64,000 nt of DNA. Origin: Streptomyces tardus. GTDB taxonomy: Bacteria > Actinomycetota > Actinomycetes > Streptomycetales > Streptomycetaceae. This document shows positions 8,083 through 15,446 of the stretch, one piece after another. A model generated the notes under the pieces. It did no database searches. It was not told where the DNA came from and saw only the letters and a list, made by a program, of their open reading frames with translations. The stretch lies in the NCBI RefSeq assembly GCF_018101125.2, contig NZ_JAELVF020000001.1, positions 3,868,722 through 3,932,721 of the forward strand, given 5' to 3'. Positions within the stretch are counted from its first letter, which is position 1; the number at the start of each line of letters is the position of its first letter. The translations under genes were made by a program, and so were the position numbers.

Positions 8083-8910
8083 GTGGCCGGGGTGCAGAGG
8101 ATCAGTTCGCGCAACGCGCGGTTCCAGCAGTGGCAGGCGCTGCTCGGCAACCGCAGGAAGCGCACCCGTGCCGGTGAGTTCCTGGTGCTGGGCGTCCGCC
8201 CGATCTCGATCGCGGTCGAGCGCGGGTGGGACGTGCGTGCTCTGCTCTACGACGGTGAGCGGGAGTTGTCGAAGTGGGCCCGGGAGCTGCTGCGCACGGT
8301 GCGGGCGGAGCAGATCGCGATGGCGCCCGAGCTGCTGAGGGAGCTGGGGGAGAAGAACGAGGCGGCCCCCGAGGTCGTCGCGGTGGTCGCGATGCCCGCG
8401 GACGACCTCGGGCGGATCGAAGCGCCGGAGGACTTCCTGGGAGTGCTCTTCGACCGGCCGACGAGCCCGGGCAACATCGGGAGCATGCTGCGTTCGGCGG
8501 ACGCGCTGGGTGCCCACGGTCTGGTCGTGACCGGCCACGCGGCCGATGTGTACGACCCCAAGTCCGTGCGTTCCAGCACCGGTTCGCTCTTCTCGCTGCC
8601 CGCGGTGCGGGTGCCGTCGCCGGCCGAGGTGATGGAGTGGGTGGAGTCCCGGCGGGCCGACGGAGTCCCGATCGTGCTGGTGGGAACAGACGAGGTCGGC
8701 AACTGCGAGGTCTTCGACTTCGACCTCACCCAGCCGGTGCTGCTGCTGGTCGGCAACGAGACCGCGGGGCTCAGCAGCGCCTGGCGCGAGCTGTGCGACC
8801 GCACCGTCAGCATCCCGATGGCCGGCGCGGCCAGCTCCCTGAACGCCGCGAACGCCGCGACCGCGATCCTCTACGAGGCCATGCGGCAGCGGAGAACCGC
8901 CGGCCGCTGA
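8083..8910 (+). CDS. aviRb: AviRb-type 23S rRNA 2'-O-methyltransferase (SPOUT/TrmH family)
   Basis: 275 residues, GTG start at 8083 preceded by GGGGAGAG. The N-terminal RNA-binding part begins RISSRNARFQQWQALLGN; the SPOUT domain has motif 1 (NIGSMLRSADALGAHG), motif 2 (LLLVGNETAGLS) and motif 3 (IPMAGAASSLNAANAATA) forming the knotted SAM site. The sequence follows my memory of AviRb of Streptomyces viridochromogenes nearly throughout. AviRb methylates the 2'-OH of U2479 in 23S rRNA and, with AviRa, gives resistance to avilamycin-type orthosomycins, which bind helices 89 and 91. The AviRa-type gene lies convergently 196 bp downstream. Orthologs also exist in strains without avilamycin clusters, where the role may be housekeeping. 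Identity to AviRb should be measured. Confidence 0.85.
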   Translation: MAGVQRISSRNARFQQWQALLGNRRKRTRAGEFLVLGVRPISIAVERGWDVRALLYDGERELSKWARELLRTVRAEQIAMAPELLRELGEKNEAAPEVVAVVAMPADDLGRIEAPEDFLGVLFDRPTSPGNIGSMLRSADALGAHGLVVTGHAADVYDPKSVRSSTGSLFSLPAVRVPSPAEVMEWVESRRADGVPIVLVGTDEVGNCEVFDFDLTQPVLLLVGNETAGLSSAWRELCDRTVSIPMAGAASSLNAANAATAILYEAMRQRRTAGR

Positions 8911-9010
8911 CCCGACGGCCCGAGCCGGCGCACCGACCCGACGGCCCGAGCGGGCGCACCGACCCGACGGCCCGAGCGGGCGCGCCGACCCGACGGGCCG
9001 AGCCGGCAGG
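8911..9010. repeat. 26-bp tandem repeat, 3.8 copies
   Basis: Units start at 8911, 8937, 8963 and 8989; each opens CCCGACGG and continues GGCCGAGCSGGC-like. The first three are full length with one or two differences; the fourth stops after 22 bp. It begins right after the stop codon of the AviRb-type gene and lies between two convergent genes. Confidence 0.9.
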
Positions 9011-9105
9011 CGGATCCGTACGGGACGTCCCGGTGGTCAACTCCCCGCGAATCAGAGGCGGTTGGAGGCGTGCGCCTGAGGGGCGGATGCTCGGGAGACG
9101 GGGCC

Positions 9106-9888
9106 TCAGGGGCGGGCGTCGAGGACGTCGCCGGCGCGGACCAGCACGGCGGAGCGGGTACCGATCTTCAGCCGCTCCAGCGCGGGCACCGGCGCGATCG
9201 GGATCCTGCGGCTCCGGTCGGTGACCGCGATCACCGCGTGCCCCGGCAGCACCGAGGCGAGCGACCGCAGCATCGCCGACACCGGCGCGCCGTCCGGCAC
9301 CTCGCCCTCCCAGTGCGTCCGCTCGCCGTACGGCAGGTCGGTCAGCACCAGGTCGGGGACGATCGCGGGCCCGCCTTCGGCGCCGTCCGGTGCGGCGAGC
9401 GCCGCGGCCAGGGAGGCCGGGGCGAAGACGTCGGCGGTGCGCAGCGCGTACGGGAGGGCGCCGCCGCCGCAGTCCAGCCGTTCGCGCAGCCGGACCGCGG
9501 CGTCGGCGGCGTCCAGGTAGGCGGGCTTGCCGAAGCGCACGCTCTGCTCGCGCCGTTCGTCCTCGCGTGCGCTCAGCCCCTCGGGAGTCAGCAGGGCGAG
9601 GTTCTTCGCCGCCAGCTCCAACGGGTCGGGGTCCGCGTCGGTGGCGACCAGCTGCCGCAGTGCGTCCCGGTGCAGCAGCCCGAGGACCGTCAACAGATAG
9701 CCGCTGCCGCAGCACGGGTCCCACAGCGTCATCGGGTGCTCCTGCGGGAGCCGGGCGCGGGCCCGCAGAAAGATCTCGGTCGCCAGCCGTACGGGGAAGG
9801 CCGGGTACCCCGGAGCCGAGTGGAGTACGACGCCGCAGGCGAGGTCGGAACTGTCGGCACGCTCCACTGCGTGGCGGTACGCACCCAA
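9106..9888 (-). CDS. aviRa: AviRa-type 23S rRNA guanine methyltransferase
   Basis: 260 residues from TTG 9888, which gives LGAYRHAVERADSSDLACG, the same length as the AviRa start I remember (SAYRHAVERIDSSDL); GGGAG lies 9 nt upstream. The frame is open back to 9957. A Rossmann methyltransferase: SAM motif I is LWDPCCGSGYLLTVLGL, the acidic loop is ATDADPDPLELAAKNL, and the catalytic-type motif is VLTDLPYGERTHW. AviRa of S. viridochromogenes methylates G2535 of 23S rRNA (N1) and, with AviRb, confers orthosomycin resistance. The pairing with a convergent AviRb-type gene strongly supports the assignment. TAGACT at 9936-9941 (minus strand) could be its -10 box. Confidence 0.85.
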   Translation of the reverse strand: MGAYRHAVERADSSDLACGVVLHSAPGYPAFPVRLATEIFLRARARLPQEHPMTLWDPCCGSGYLLTVLGLLHRDALRQLVATDADPDPLELAAKNLALLTPEGLSAREDERREQSVRFGKPAYLDAADAAVRLRERLDCGGGALPYALRTADVFAPASLAAALAAPDGAEGGPAIVPDLVLTDLPYGERTHWEGEVPDGAPVSAMLRSLASVLPGHAVIAVTDRSRRIPIAPVPALERLKIGTRSAVLVRAGDVLDARP

Positions 9889-10232
9889 TCCTGTCCACTC
9901 CCAGCGGTCCGAAGCGGTCGTTCGGCCCCGCGCAGAGTCTAGGACCTCGCTCCGCAAGGCTCCCTCGTCCGCCGTGAAGCTCTACGCACCGGACGCCGCT
10001 CCCTGATCCAGCAAGAACCGAACGACAGACCCCGCTGAACGCGGTGCTGGGCCCGTTGGTGCGCTCCAGGGCGGTACGGCTCCTACGGCTCGAGGCCGCC
10101 GGGCTGAAGGCCGCCGCCGAAGTCCGACGCCGCCGGTCAGCCCGACGCCCGCACCCGACGGCCGCCCGCGCCCGCCCCTCCGCCACCGGCACCGGAAGCG
10201 AGGTGGCGGTGCCGACGTGCGGGCGCCGGGGG
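9889..10232. other. Intergenic region
   Basis: 344 bp between two minus-strand genes. It should contain the aviRa promoter. No gene or strong inverted repeat was seen; the stretch from 10100 to 10230 is very GC-rich. Confidence 0.5.
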
Positions 10233-10958
10233 TCAGTTGAGGAAGAGCTTCTCGCCGGTGGCAACCGATCCGGGGGTGACGACCGAGGCGTACACCCCGG
10301 CCTGCGCCCTGCGGTCGGTCAGGGCGCGCAACACGGCCGGGGTGGTCTCGCTCGTCCGCGGATCGGTGTTGATCATGACGCAGCGCGGATCGTGCAGATC
10401 CACCCGCAGCACGGCGCTGCCGAGCGCGAGCGTGCGGCCGACCCACTCGTCCTCCGCGAACGGGCGGTCCTCGGTGGTCTCCACCAGCAGATTGGGACGG
10501 AAGCGCTGCGGCTCGTACGGGACGTCCGCGCGGCGGCAGAGCTCGGCGACGGTGGCGGTGGAGATGAGCGAGAGCGGCATCGCGTCGTGCATCCCGCGCC
10601 GCAGCCGGGTGAGCCGTACGCCGTCGCCGAGGCGGCGGGCCAGCTCCGGGTCGTCGACGGCGTACCGCGTGCCCTCCGGCGTGCTGACCCGTACCGAGGA
10701 GGCGTCCGGACGCGCCGGCTCGGTCAACTCGGCGCGATAGAGGCACATGCGGGGTTCGTCGCGGATGGTCAGGTACGGGAAGCCGTTGGTCTCGCTGTCC
10801 CTGCGCAGAAACGCCCAGCGGCGGTCGCCCGCGACTCCGTGCCAGGACACCTCGGCGCGCTCCACCGCCTCGGCGGCCATCGACTTCACCGGGTAGCGCC
10901 ACAGCCGCGAGAGGACTCCCAGCGGGGCGGGGTCGGGGGACTGTCGGGACTCGTTCAT
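10233..10958 (-). CDS. MOSC-domain protein (molybdopterin cofactor sulfurase C-terminal-like)
   Basis: 241 residues from ATG 10958, preceded by GGAAGG; a longer frame to 10991 is not needed. The N-terminal beta-barrel (SRLWRYPVKSMAAEAVERAEV, GDRRWAFLRRD) is followed by the MOSC domain (about 95-235) with ERPFAEDEW-like acidic loop, DLHDPRCVMINTDP with the conserved cysteine, and the C-terminal GVYASVVTPGSVATGEKL. MOSC proteins bind the molybdenum cofactor and include mARC-type reductases needing an electron partner; none lies nearby. The specific substrate cannot be told from sequence. Confidence 0.9.
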   Translation of the reverse strand: MNESRQSPDPAPLGVLSRLWRYPVKSMAAEAVERAEVSWHGVAGDRRWAFLRRDSETNGFPYLTIRDEPRMCLYRAELTEPARPDASSVRVSTPEGTRYAVDDPELARRLGDGVRLTRLRRGMHDAMPLSLISTATVAELCRRADVPYEPQRFRPNLLVETTEDRPFAEDEWVGRTLALGSAVLRVDLHDPRCVMINTDPRTSETTPAVLRALTDRRAQAGVYASVVTPGSVATGEKLFLN

Positions 10959-11138
10959 CTGCTCACCTTCCGACGGCGGGGCACCCTGCACACCCGTACA
11001 GCACAGCGGACGCCCGCAGTATCGGACATCCGCAACACCGGACGGCCGGTTCCGGTCACCCGGGAGTGAACGCCACCGCCTCGCAAGCCACTTGGCCCCT
11101 TCCGGGGAGGCGGGCGCGGCGTCCGGGCCGGAGACGGT

Positions 11139-11507
11139 TCACACGATGCCGGTGACGATCACCGTCACAGTGCTGCGCGACCCTTCCGGCAGCACCTCTC
11201 CGGCCGCCTCGGTCACCGCCGTGTGCACCGCGCGACAGACATCCACCGCCCGGTGGCCGCGGTGCAGCGCGATCCGCAGCTCGATGCCCGCCTGCCAGCG
11301 GTCGCGCCCGCCGGAGGCCGCTGTGAGCCGTACGGCGGGCAGGGCGCGTGGGGTGCGCGCGAGCTCGCGGAAGCCTCCCGCGCCGCGAAGGGTCGCGGCG
11401 AGATCCGGGCGCAGCCGGGCGACGCCGGCCACCTCCCCGGCCGCGTCGGCCGCCGCCTCGGCGAGAGCCTGGCGCAGTTCACGGTTTCGCTGGTTCGGGT
11501 TCGTCAC
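11139..11507 (-). CDS. Small protein of the sigma/Asp23 operon
   Basis: 122 residues from GTG 11507, whose GTGA overlaps the stop of the upstream gene, so it is translationally coupled. The N-terminal half is Ala-rich and helical (LRQALAEAAADAAGEVAGVA); the C-terminal half (ALPAVRLTAASGGRDRWQ ... DVCRAVHTAVTEAAGEVL ... VTVIVTGIV) has an alternating strand/helix pattern similar to that of the Asp23/Gls24 fold. I recall homologs being given the uninformative name nucleopolyhedrovirus P10 family protein. Role unknown; context says it belongs to the sigma-factor/Asp23 system. It is the last gene of its operon. Confidence 0.8.
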   Translation of the reverse strand: MTNPNQRNRELRQALAEAAADAAGEVAGVARLRPDLAATLRGAGGFRELARTPRALPAVRLTAASGGRDRWQAGIELRIALHRGHRAVDVCRAVHTAVTEAAGEVLPEGSRSTVTVIVTGIV

Positions 11508-12469
11508 TGGCTGCCTTCCTCCGAGTCCCCGTACGTGTCCGGTGCGTCCGGATCCACCGCGAGGTCGACGACGACCACGTCCACCGCCGCGACCTCCATG
11601 CCCAGTTCGCGGTCGGCCGCGGTCGCGACCCGCTTCCGCACGGAGTCGGCGATGGCCGGCACCGGGGTGGCCGTCCGCAGTGGGGCGATGATGCCGATGC
11701 GTACCCGGACCGGGCCCCTGGGCAGCCGCGCGCCGGGCCGTACGAAGCGGCGGTCGCCGCCCCCGGCCGGCGCGATGCGGCAGCTGCCCGCCTCCACGCC
11801 CGGCTCGCGCTCGGCGGCCTCGCGGAAGGTACGGGCAGCGGCGGTCTCGGTGATCCACTGGTCCTCGTCGGGCGCGCCGAGGGGCACCGAGGCGCCGGGC
11901 CGGAGTTCGGTGCGGACGATGTCCATCACCCTGTCGGCGACCCTGCCCGCGTGGGCGGTCGAGGTCTGCGCGGCGACCTGCTCGTCGCGTTCGATCTCCT
12001 CGCGCACGAAGCCGTCGAGCAGCCGGAGTTCGGCGAGTGCTGCCGAGCAGTGCGGGCATTCGGCCACGTGCGGATCGTGATCGAAAGCGGCCGGGTCGTC
12101 GGCCCACATCTCCCACAGCGCGTCCAGGCGGCGGCCGCAGGGGAGTTCGTCCGCCCCGTCGTCGTCCTCGGACGGGTCGTCCCCAGAGTGTGTGCGGGGT
12201 GCGTCCGGGTCGGGGGGCCCTCCGGCCGGCTGCGCCGAGGCGGTGCTCGCACGGTCGGCCGTCGAGCTGCCGTGCGGGCTCGCGCCGCGACCGTGCGTCG
12301 CCGCCTCGGGCGGGGCCGTGCCAGTCCCGCCCGAGGGGCCGGTGTTGCCCGTGGGGCTGTCGTTGCGGGCGGGGAAGTCGTTGCCCTCGGAGGTGTCGTC
12401 CGCGCTCTCCGCGCCGGCGGCGCCGACCGGAGGCGGTTCGTTCTCGTGCGGGTCGGGGGTCGCGCTCAT
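11504..12469 (-). CDS. Zinc-finger anti-sigma-like protein fused to an Asp23/Gls24 domain
   Basis: 321 residues. Residues 1-110 are a disordered Pro/Ser/Thr/Asp-rich stretch. The zinc-binding anti-sigma signature HX3CX2C is present as HVAECPHC (H134, C138, C141), followed by a helix (LAELRLLDGFVREEIERDEQ). The C-terminal part (about 175-315) looks like an Asp23/Gls24 domain (VRVRIGIIAPLRTATPVPAIADSVRKRV ... EVAAVDVVVVDLAV; shown here in two pieces). No membrane helix is visible. The start at 12469 overlaps the sigma gene's stop (ATGA), favouring a stoichiometric partner. By analogy with ZAS anti-sigma factors it may hold the ECF sigma factor, perhaps tied to the envelope via its Asp23 domain; this is inference. 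Confidence 0.8.
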   Translation of the reverse strand: MSATPDPHENEPPPVGAAGAESADDTSEGNDFPARNDSPTGNTGPSGGTGTAPPEAATHGRGASPHGSSTADRASTASAQPAGGPPDPDAPRTHSGDDPSEDDDGADELPCGRRLDALWEMWADDPAAFDHDPHVAECPHCSAALAELRLLDGFVREEIERDEQVAAQTSTAHAGRVADRVMDIVRTELRPGASVPLGAPDEDQWITETAAARTFREAAEREPGVEAGSCRIAPAGGGDRRFVRPGARLPRGPVRVRIGIIAPLRTATPVPAIADSVRKRVATAADRELGMEVAAVDVVVVDLAVDPDAPDTYGDSEEGSQ

Positions 12470-13101
12470 CGCCATGCGCTCATCGCCTCCGTCAGAAAAC
12501 GCCGTACGCGGAAGATCCGTCCTCGGACGGCCTGTTCACTGATGTCCAACACCTCGCTGATCTCGCGGTAGCTCAGCCCGTGCAGCTCGCGCAGGACCCA
12601 GCAGGCGCGCTGTCCCGGGCTGAGCGTCGCCAGCGCGCCGGTGAGGTCCTGCACCGCCGCCGCGCCCTCGGCCGCCTTGACGGGCGAGGACTGGTGCTCC
12701 GGTGCGCTCGGTTCCTCGCCGGGCCCGATGGGCTCGGTGGGGCGTCTGGAACGCAGCACGTTCAGACAGCGGTTGGTCATGATCCGGTACATCCAGGTGA
12801 GGAACGACGCGTCACCGCGGAAGTCCGGAAGCCGCCGCCACGCGCTGACGAACGCGTCCTGCACGGCGTCCTCGGCGTCGGCCTGGTTGCCGAGCATGCG
12901 CACCCCGAGGGTGAGCAGCACCGGCGTGTGGCGCCGCACCAGCGTCTCGAACGCCTTCTCGTCGCCCTCGCCGGCGCGTACGGCCAGCAGGGTGTCGCTG
13001 CGGGCGCTGTCGACCCTGCCCGGCGTCGTGTCCTCACCGGTGTTCTCCACCCCGCCGTCCTCCTCCGCGGCTGCTGCCCACGGGTTCTCACTCGGTGTCA
13101 C
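12466..13101 (-). CDS. ECF-type RNA polymerase sigma factor
   Basis: About 211 residues. Region 2 is EKAFETLVRRHTPVLLTLGV, DAEDAVQDAFVSAWRRLPDF and ASFLTWMYRIMTNRCLNVLR; region 4 is LATLSPGQRACWVLRELHGL, then SYREISEVLDISEQAVRGRI and FRVRRFL. A Ser/Pro-rich linker joins them. GTG 13101 is preferred because GAGGGAG lies about 11 nt before it; the frame is open to 13164. It is first in a coupled operon with a zinc-finger/Asp23 protein and lies divergent from the Asp23 operon, so it probably drives that operon and itself. It is distinct from the sigE gene at the window's right end. Confidence 0.93.
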   Translation of the reverse strand: MTPSENPWAAAAEEDGGVENTGEDTTPGRVDSARSDTLLAVRAGEGDEKAFETLVRRHTPVLLTLGVRMLGNQADAEDAVQDAFVSAWRRLPDFRGDASFLTWMYRIMTNRCLNVLRSRRPTEPIGPGEEPSAPEHQSSPVKAAEGAAAVQDLTGALATLSPGQRACWVLRELHGLSYREISEVLDISEQAVRGRIFRVRRFLTEAMSAWR

Positions 13102-13301
13102 CGAGCTCTCAGCTCCCTCTGGCGCACAGGGGCTCCTCGTCCGTCGGTACCTCTCCTCGGCCACGTCCTTTTGGACACGGCGCGGAACACATCGTCACGC
13201 GCCCGATCCCGATCCGGTGCGGGGCCGCGCGAGAAGCCGTCGAAAACGTGCTTGCCGGGCCCTGCCGACAACTCCCGAAAAAACTCCGACTCACCGCGTG
13301 A

Positions 13302-13331
13302 GGAACGGTGTTGGGCCGGGTCCAACGATCT
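13302..13331 (+). promoter_or_regulatory. Candidate ECF-sigma promoter of the Asp23 operon
   Basis: GGAAC at 13302-13306, a classical ECF -35 motif, is followed 19 bp later by CGATCT at 13326-13331. A small dyad GTTGG/CCAAC (13310-13326) lies between. The Asp23 start codon is 45 bp downstream. The spacer is slightly long for an ECF promoter. Confidence 0.35.
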
Positions 13332-13375
13332 GACAGCCCGCAACACCCGCATGGACCACGACGAGGAGAGAACCC

Positions 13376-13888
13376 ATGGCCGCCAACACTTCGACCACCG
13401 TTCCCGAGGCCGTGACCGAGAAGGCGCAGCCCACAGTCCGGACCGAGAGCCGTTCGATGCAGAAGCACACCACGCTGAGCACCGGCAACCCCGACGGCCA
13501 GGTCGGCGAGCGCGGCAAGACCATGATCGCCGACGGCGTGGTGGAGAAGATCGCGGGCATGGCCGCCCGCGAGGTGCCCGGCGTGTATGCGCTCGGCGGC
13601 GGCTTCGCCCGTACGCTCGGCGCGGTGCGCGACCGGGTCCCCGGCGGCCGTCCGAACGTCGCGCGCGGCGTGAAGGTCGAGGTGGGTGAGCGTCAGACCG
13701 CGCTGGATCTGGAGATCGTCGTCGAGTACGGCGTACCGATCCCCGATGTCGCCCACGACGTGCGGGAGAACGTCATCGTCGCCGTCGAGCGGATGACGGG
13801 CCTGGAGGTCGTCGAGGTCAACATCAGCGTCGGTGACGTCCACCTGCCCGACGAGGAGGACGAGACCGTCGAGTCCCGCGTCGAGTGA
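13376..13888 (+). CDS. Asp23/Gls24-family envelope stress protein
   Basis: 170 residues, ATG preceded by AGGAGAG. After a disordered 45-residue start, the Asp23 domain runs GKTMIADGVVEKIAGMAA, REVPGVYALGG, a variable Gly/Arg loop, then VARGVKVEVGERQTALDLEI, VVEYGVPIPDVAHDVRENV and the C-terminal VERMTGLEVVEVNISVGDV. In Staphylococcus aureus Asp23 is a membrane-associated protein anchored by AmaP that affects cell-wall stress; the actinobacterial copies are poorly studied. It opens a five-gene operon divergent from the sigma-factor operon. Confidence 0.92.
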   Translation: MAANTSTTVPEAVTEKAQPTVRTESRSMQKHTTLSTGNPDGQVGERGKTMIADGVVEKIAGMAAREVPGVYALGGGFARTLGAVRDRVPGGRPNVARGVKVEVGERQTALDLEIVVEYGVPIPDVAHDVRENVIVAVERMTGLEVVEVNISVGDVHLPDEEDETVESRVE

Positions 13889-13977
13889 GCGGCAGCGGTG
13901 ACTGAGCAGTCGGAGCAGGCAGACCAGTCCGGCGGGGCCGAGCGGGCCGACCGGGCGACGGGACCGAGGAGAGACGC

Positions 13978-14163
13978 GTGAACAAGGCCTCCACAGGGCT
14001 GATGACGGGAATGGCGCTGGGCTTCGCCGGCTGGTTCGGCGGCTTCGTTGCCTTTCTGCTGGTCGGCGCGTTGGGTGCGCTCGGCTGGCTCGTCGGCCGG
14101 GCGTTGGACGACGGTGCCTCGCCACTCGATCTGCTGCGCGGACCCGGCCGGAGGGATCAGTGA
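13978..14163 (+). CDS. Small membrane protein of the Asp23 operon
   Basis: 61 residues, GTG start preceded by AGGAGAG. One or two hydrophobic helices (LMTGMALGFAGWFGGFVAFL and VGALGALGWLVG) are followed by a short polar tail. Its size and operon position match the DUF2273-like small membrane proteins that accompany Asp23 and AmaP in Firmicutes, but the family match is tentative. Its stop overlaps the next gene's GTG. A 27-codon frame from GTG 13898 ends in a GTGA overlap with this start and could be a coupling leader; it has no clear ribosome-binding site. Confidence 0.8.
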   Translation: MNKASTGLMTGMALGFAGWFGGFVAFLLVGALGALGWLVGRALDDGASPLDLLRGPGRRDQ

Positions 14164-14711
14164 GTTCCGGCCGGGACTCGGCACGGCGGGCGTTCGCGCT
14201 CCCGCCGGCCGGGGAGCGCGGTGCGCTGGTGATCAGCGACCGCACCCGGAACCGGATCGCGGTCCAGGCGGCGGCTGACGCCATCGAGCAGAGCGTTCCC
14301 GCCCCGGTCGCCACACGTCCGCGCGCGGACGTACGGGTGCGGCGCGGCGCCGCGCAGGTTCGTCTGGCGATCGCGCTGCCCTACCCCTCGGACATCCCCG
14401 CGCTCTGCGCCGGCGTGCGGGAAACGGTGGCGGAGCGCTGCGCGGAGCTGACCGGGACCCCGGTCCGCCGGGTGAGCGTGCTGGTCGACCGGCTGGAGCG
14501 GACCGCGGGTCCGCCCGGCCCGGTTTCCCCGCCCGGCCTGAGCCCGGATCGGGTCGAGGGCGCCACTGCGCCAGGCGATCCGCCGGCGGGCGGTGCCCTG
14601 CCCTGGGCGCGCGAGGCGTCGGCCGACGGTGATCCCGCCGGGGCCCGCGCCGACTCGGCGGCGGGCGGGGCGGGTTCCCCGCGGGACGCGACGCCGGCGG
14701 GGGAACGGTGA
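14160..14711 (+). CDS. Second Asp23/Gls24-like protein
   Basis: 183 residues; GTG start in a GTGA overlap with the preceding stop. The N-terminal 120 residues carry the Asp23-like core (ISDRTRNRIAVQAAADAIEQ, VRVRRGAAQVRLAIALPYPS, VRETVAERCAELTG, VRRVSVLVDRL). The last 60 residues are a disordered Pro/Gly/Ala-rich tail. It shows little of the canonical REVPGV motif and is more divergent than the first Asp23 gene. It is coupled at both ends, so it is likely made with the small membrane protein and the DUF6286-type protein. Confidence 0.82.
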   Translation: MSSGRDSARRAFALPPAGERGALVISDRTRNRIAVQAAADAIEQSVPAPVATRPRADVRVRRGAAQVRLAIALPYPSDIPALCAGVRETVAERCAELTGTPVRRVSVLVDRLERTAGPPGPVSPPGLSPDRVEGATAPGDPPAGGALPWAREASADGDPAGARADSAAGGAGSPRDATPAGER

Positions 14712-15445
14712 GCCCGGTGGGACGTGCCTGGACCACCCGGCGGCGTCCGGTCGCGTTGCTCTCCTTCGGTGTGGTGCTCGCCGCCGCCGCGGTGCTGTCG
14801 TTCGTCCTGCTCGCGGTGCTCGACACCGGCGGGCCCGGAGTCGGCGACCGACTCGCCGACCGCGGGCGGGAGCTGTGGCGGACGGCCACCGACCGGCTGC
14901 CGGTGCTCGGCGACACCGCGGTACTGCTGGTGGGGGGCGCGGTCTGCGCGGCCCTGGCCGCGGCCTGGCTTCTGCTGCTGAGCGTCACCCCGACCCGCCG
15001 CTGGTGGGTGATGAAGACGGGCCGGCCGGGCGTGTACGCGGAGTTGGACCGGCGCGGCGCGGCGCTGCTGCTGCGCGACTCCGCACTCGCCGTGCCGGGA
15101 GTCCGCACCGCGACCGTACGGGTGCGACGCCGGGGCCACCGGGTGCGGGCCACTGCTGCCTTCGGCGAACTGGACCGCGTGGAGCGGCAGTTGAACGAGG
15201 CGCTGGCGGCCACCGTCGAGGTGCTGGGCGTCGTCCGCCGGCCGCGGCTGAAGGTCGTCCTGACACCCGCCGACCACTGGGTCCCGCCGCACCGAGCACC
15301 CGCCTCCCTGCCGTCGTCGAACGCGTCCGCCACCGACGCGTCCGCCACCGGCACGTCCGATGCTTTCGGCAGTCCGACGGCTCCTCCGCACGAGCGGCGC
15401 GAGGCCGGCCCGGACGCCAACGACCTTCTGTCCAGGGGGAACTGA
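14708..15445 (+). CDS. DUF6286-type membrane protein
   Basis: 245 residues; GTGA overlap with the preceding stop. Two hydrophobic helices (PVALLSFGVVLAAAAVLSFV near 14-38 and AVLLVGGAVCAALAAAWLLL near 71-92) bracket an extracytoplasmic loop of about 35 residues. The C-terminal cytosolic domain (LLRDSALAVPGVRTATVRV ... LDRVERQLNEALAATVEVL) looks like a degenerate Asp23-type alpha/beta module; a Ser/Ala-rich tail follows. I recall such proteins being labelled DUF6286 in Streptomyces, always beside Asp23 genes. Function unknown; likely a membrane partner of the Asp23 complex. Confidence 0.8.
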   Translation: MSPVGRAWTTRRRPVALLSFGVVLAAAAVLSFVLLAVLDTGGPGVGDRLADRGRELWRTATDRLPVLGDTAVLLVGGAVCAALAAAWLLLLSVTPTRRWWVMKTGRPGVYAELDRRGAALLLRDSALAVPGVRTATVRVRRRGHRVRATAAFGELDRVERQLNEALAATVEVLGVVRRPRLKVVLTPADHWVPPHRAPASLPSSNASATDASATGTSDAFGSPTAPPHERREAGPDANDLLSRGN

Positions 15446-15446
15446 C

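Noticed and set aside
13898..13981. 27-codon frame between the Asp23 gene and the small membrane protein, ending in a GTGA overlap
   Set aside because: Overlap is suggestive, but no ribosome-binding site, promoter or recognisable peptide was found, so it is only mentioned in the neighbouring entry.
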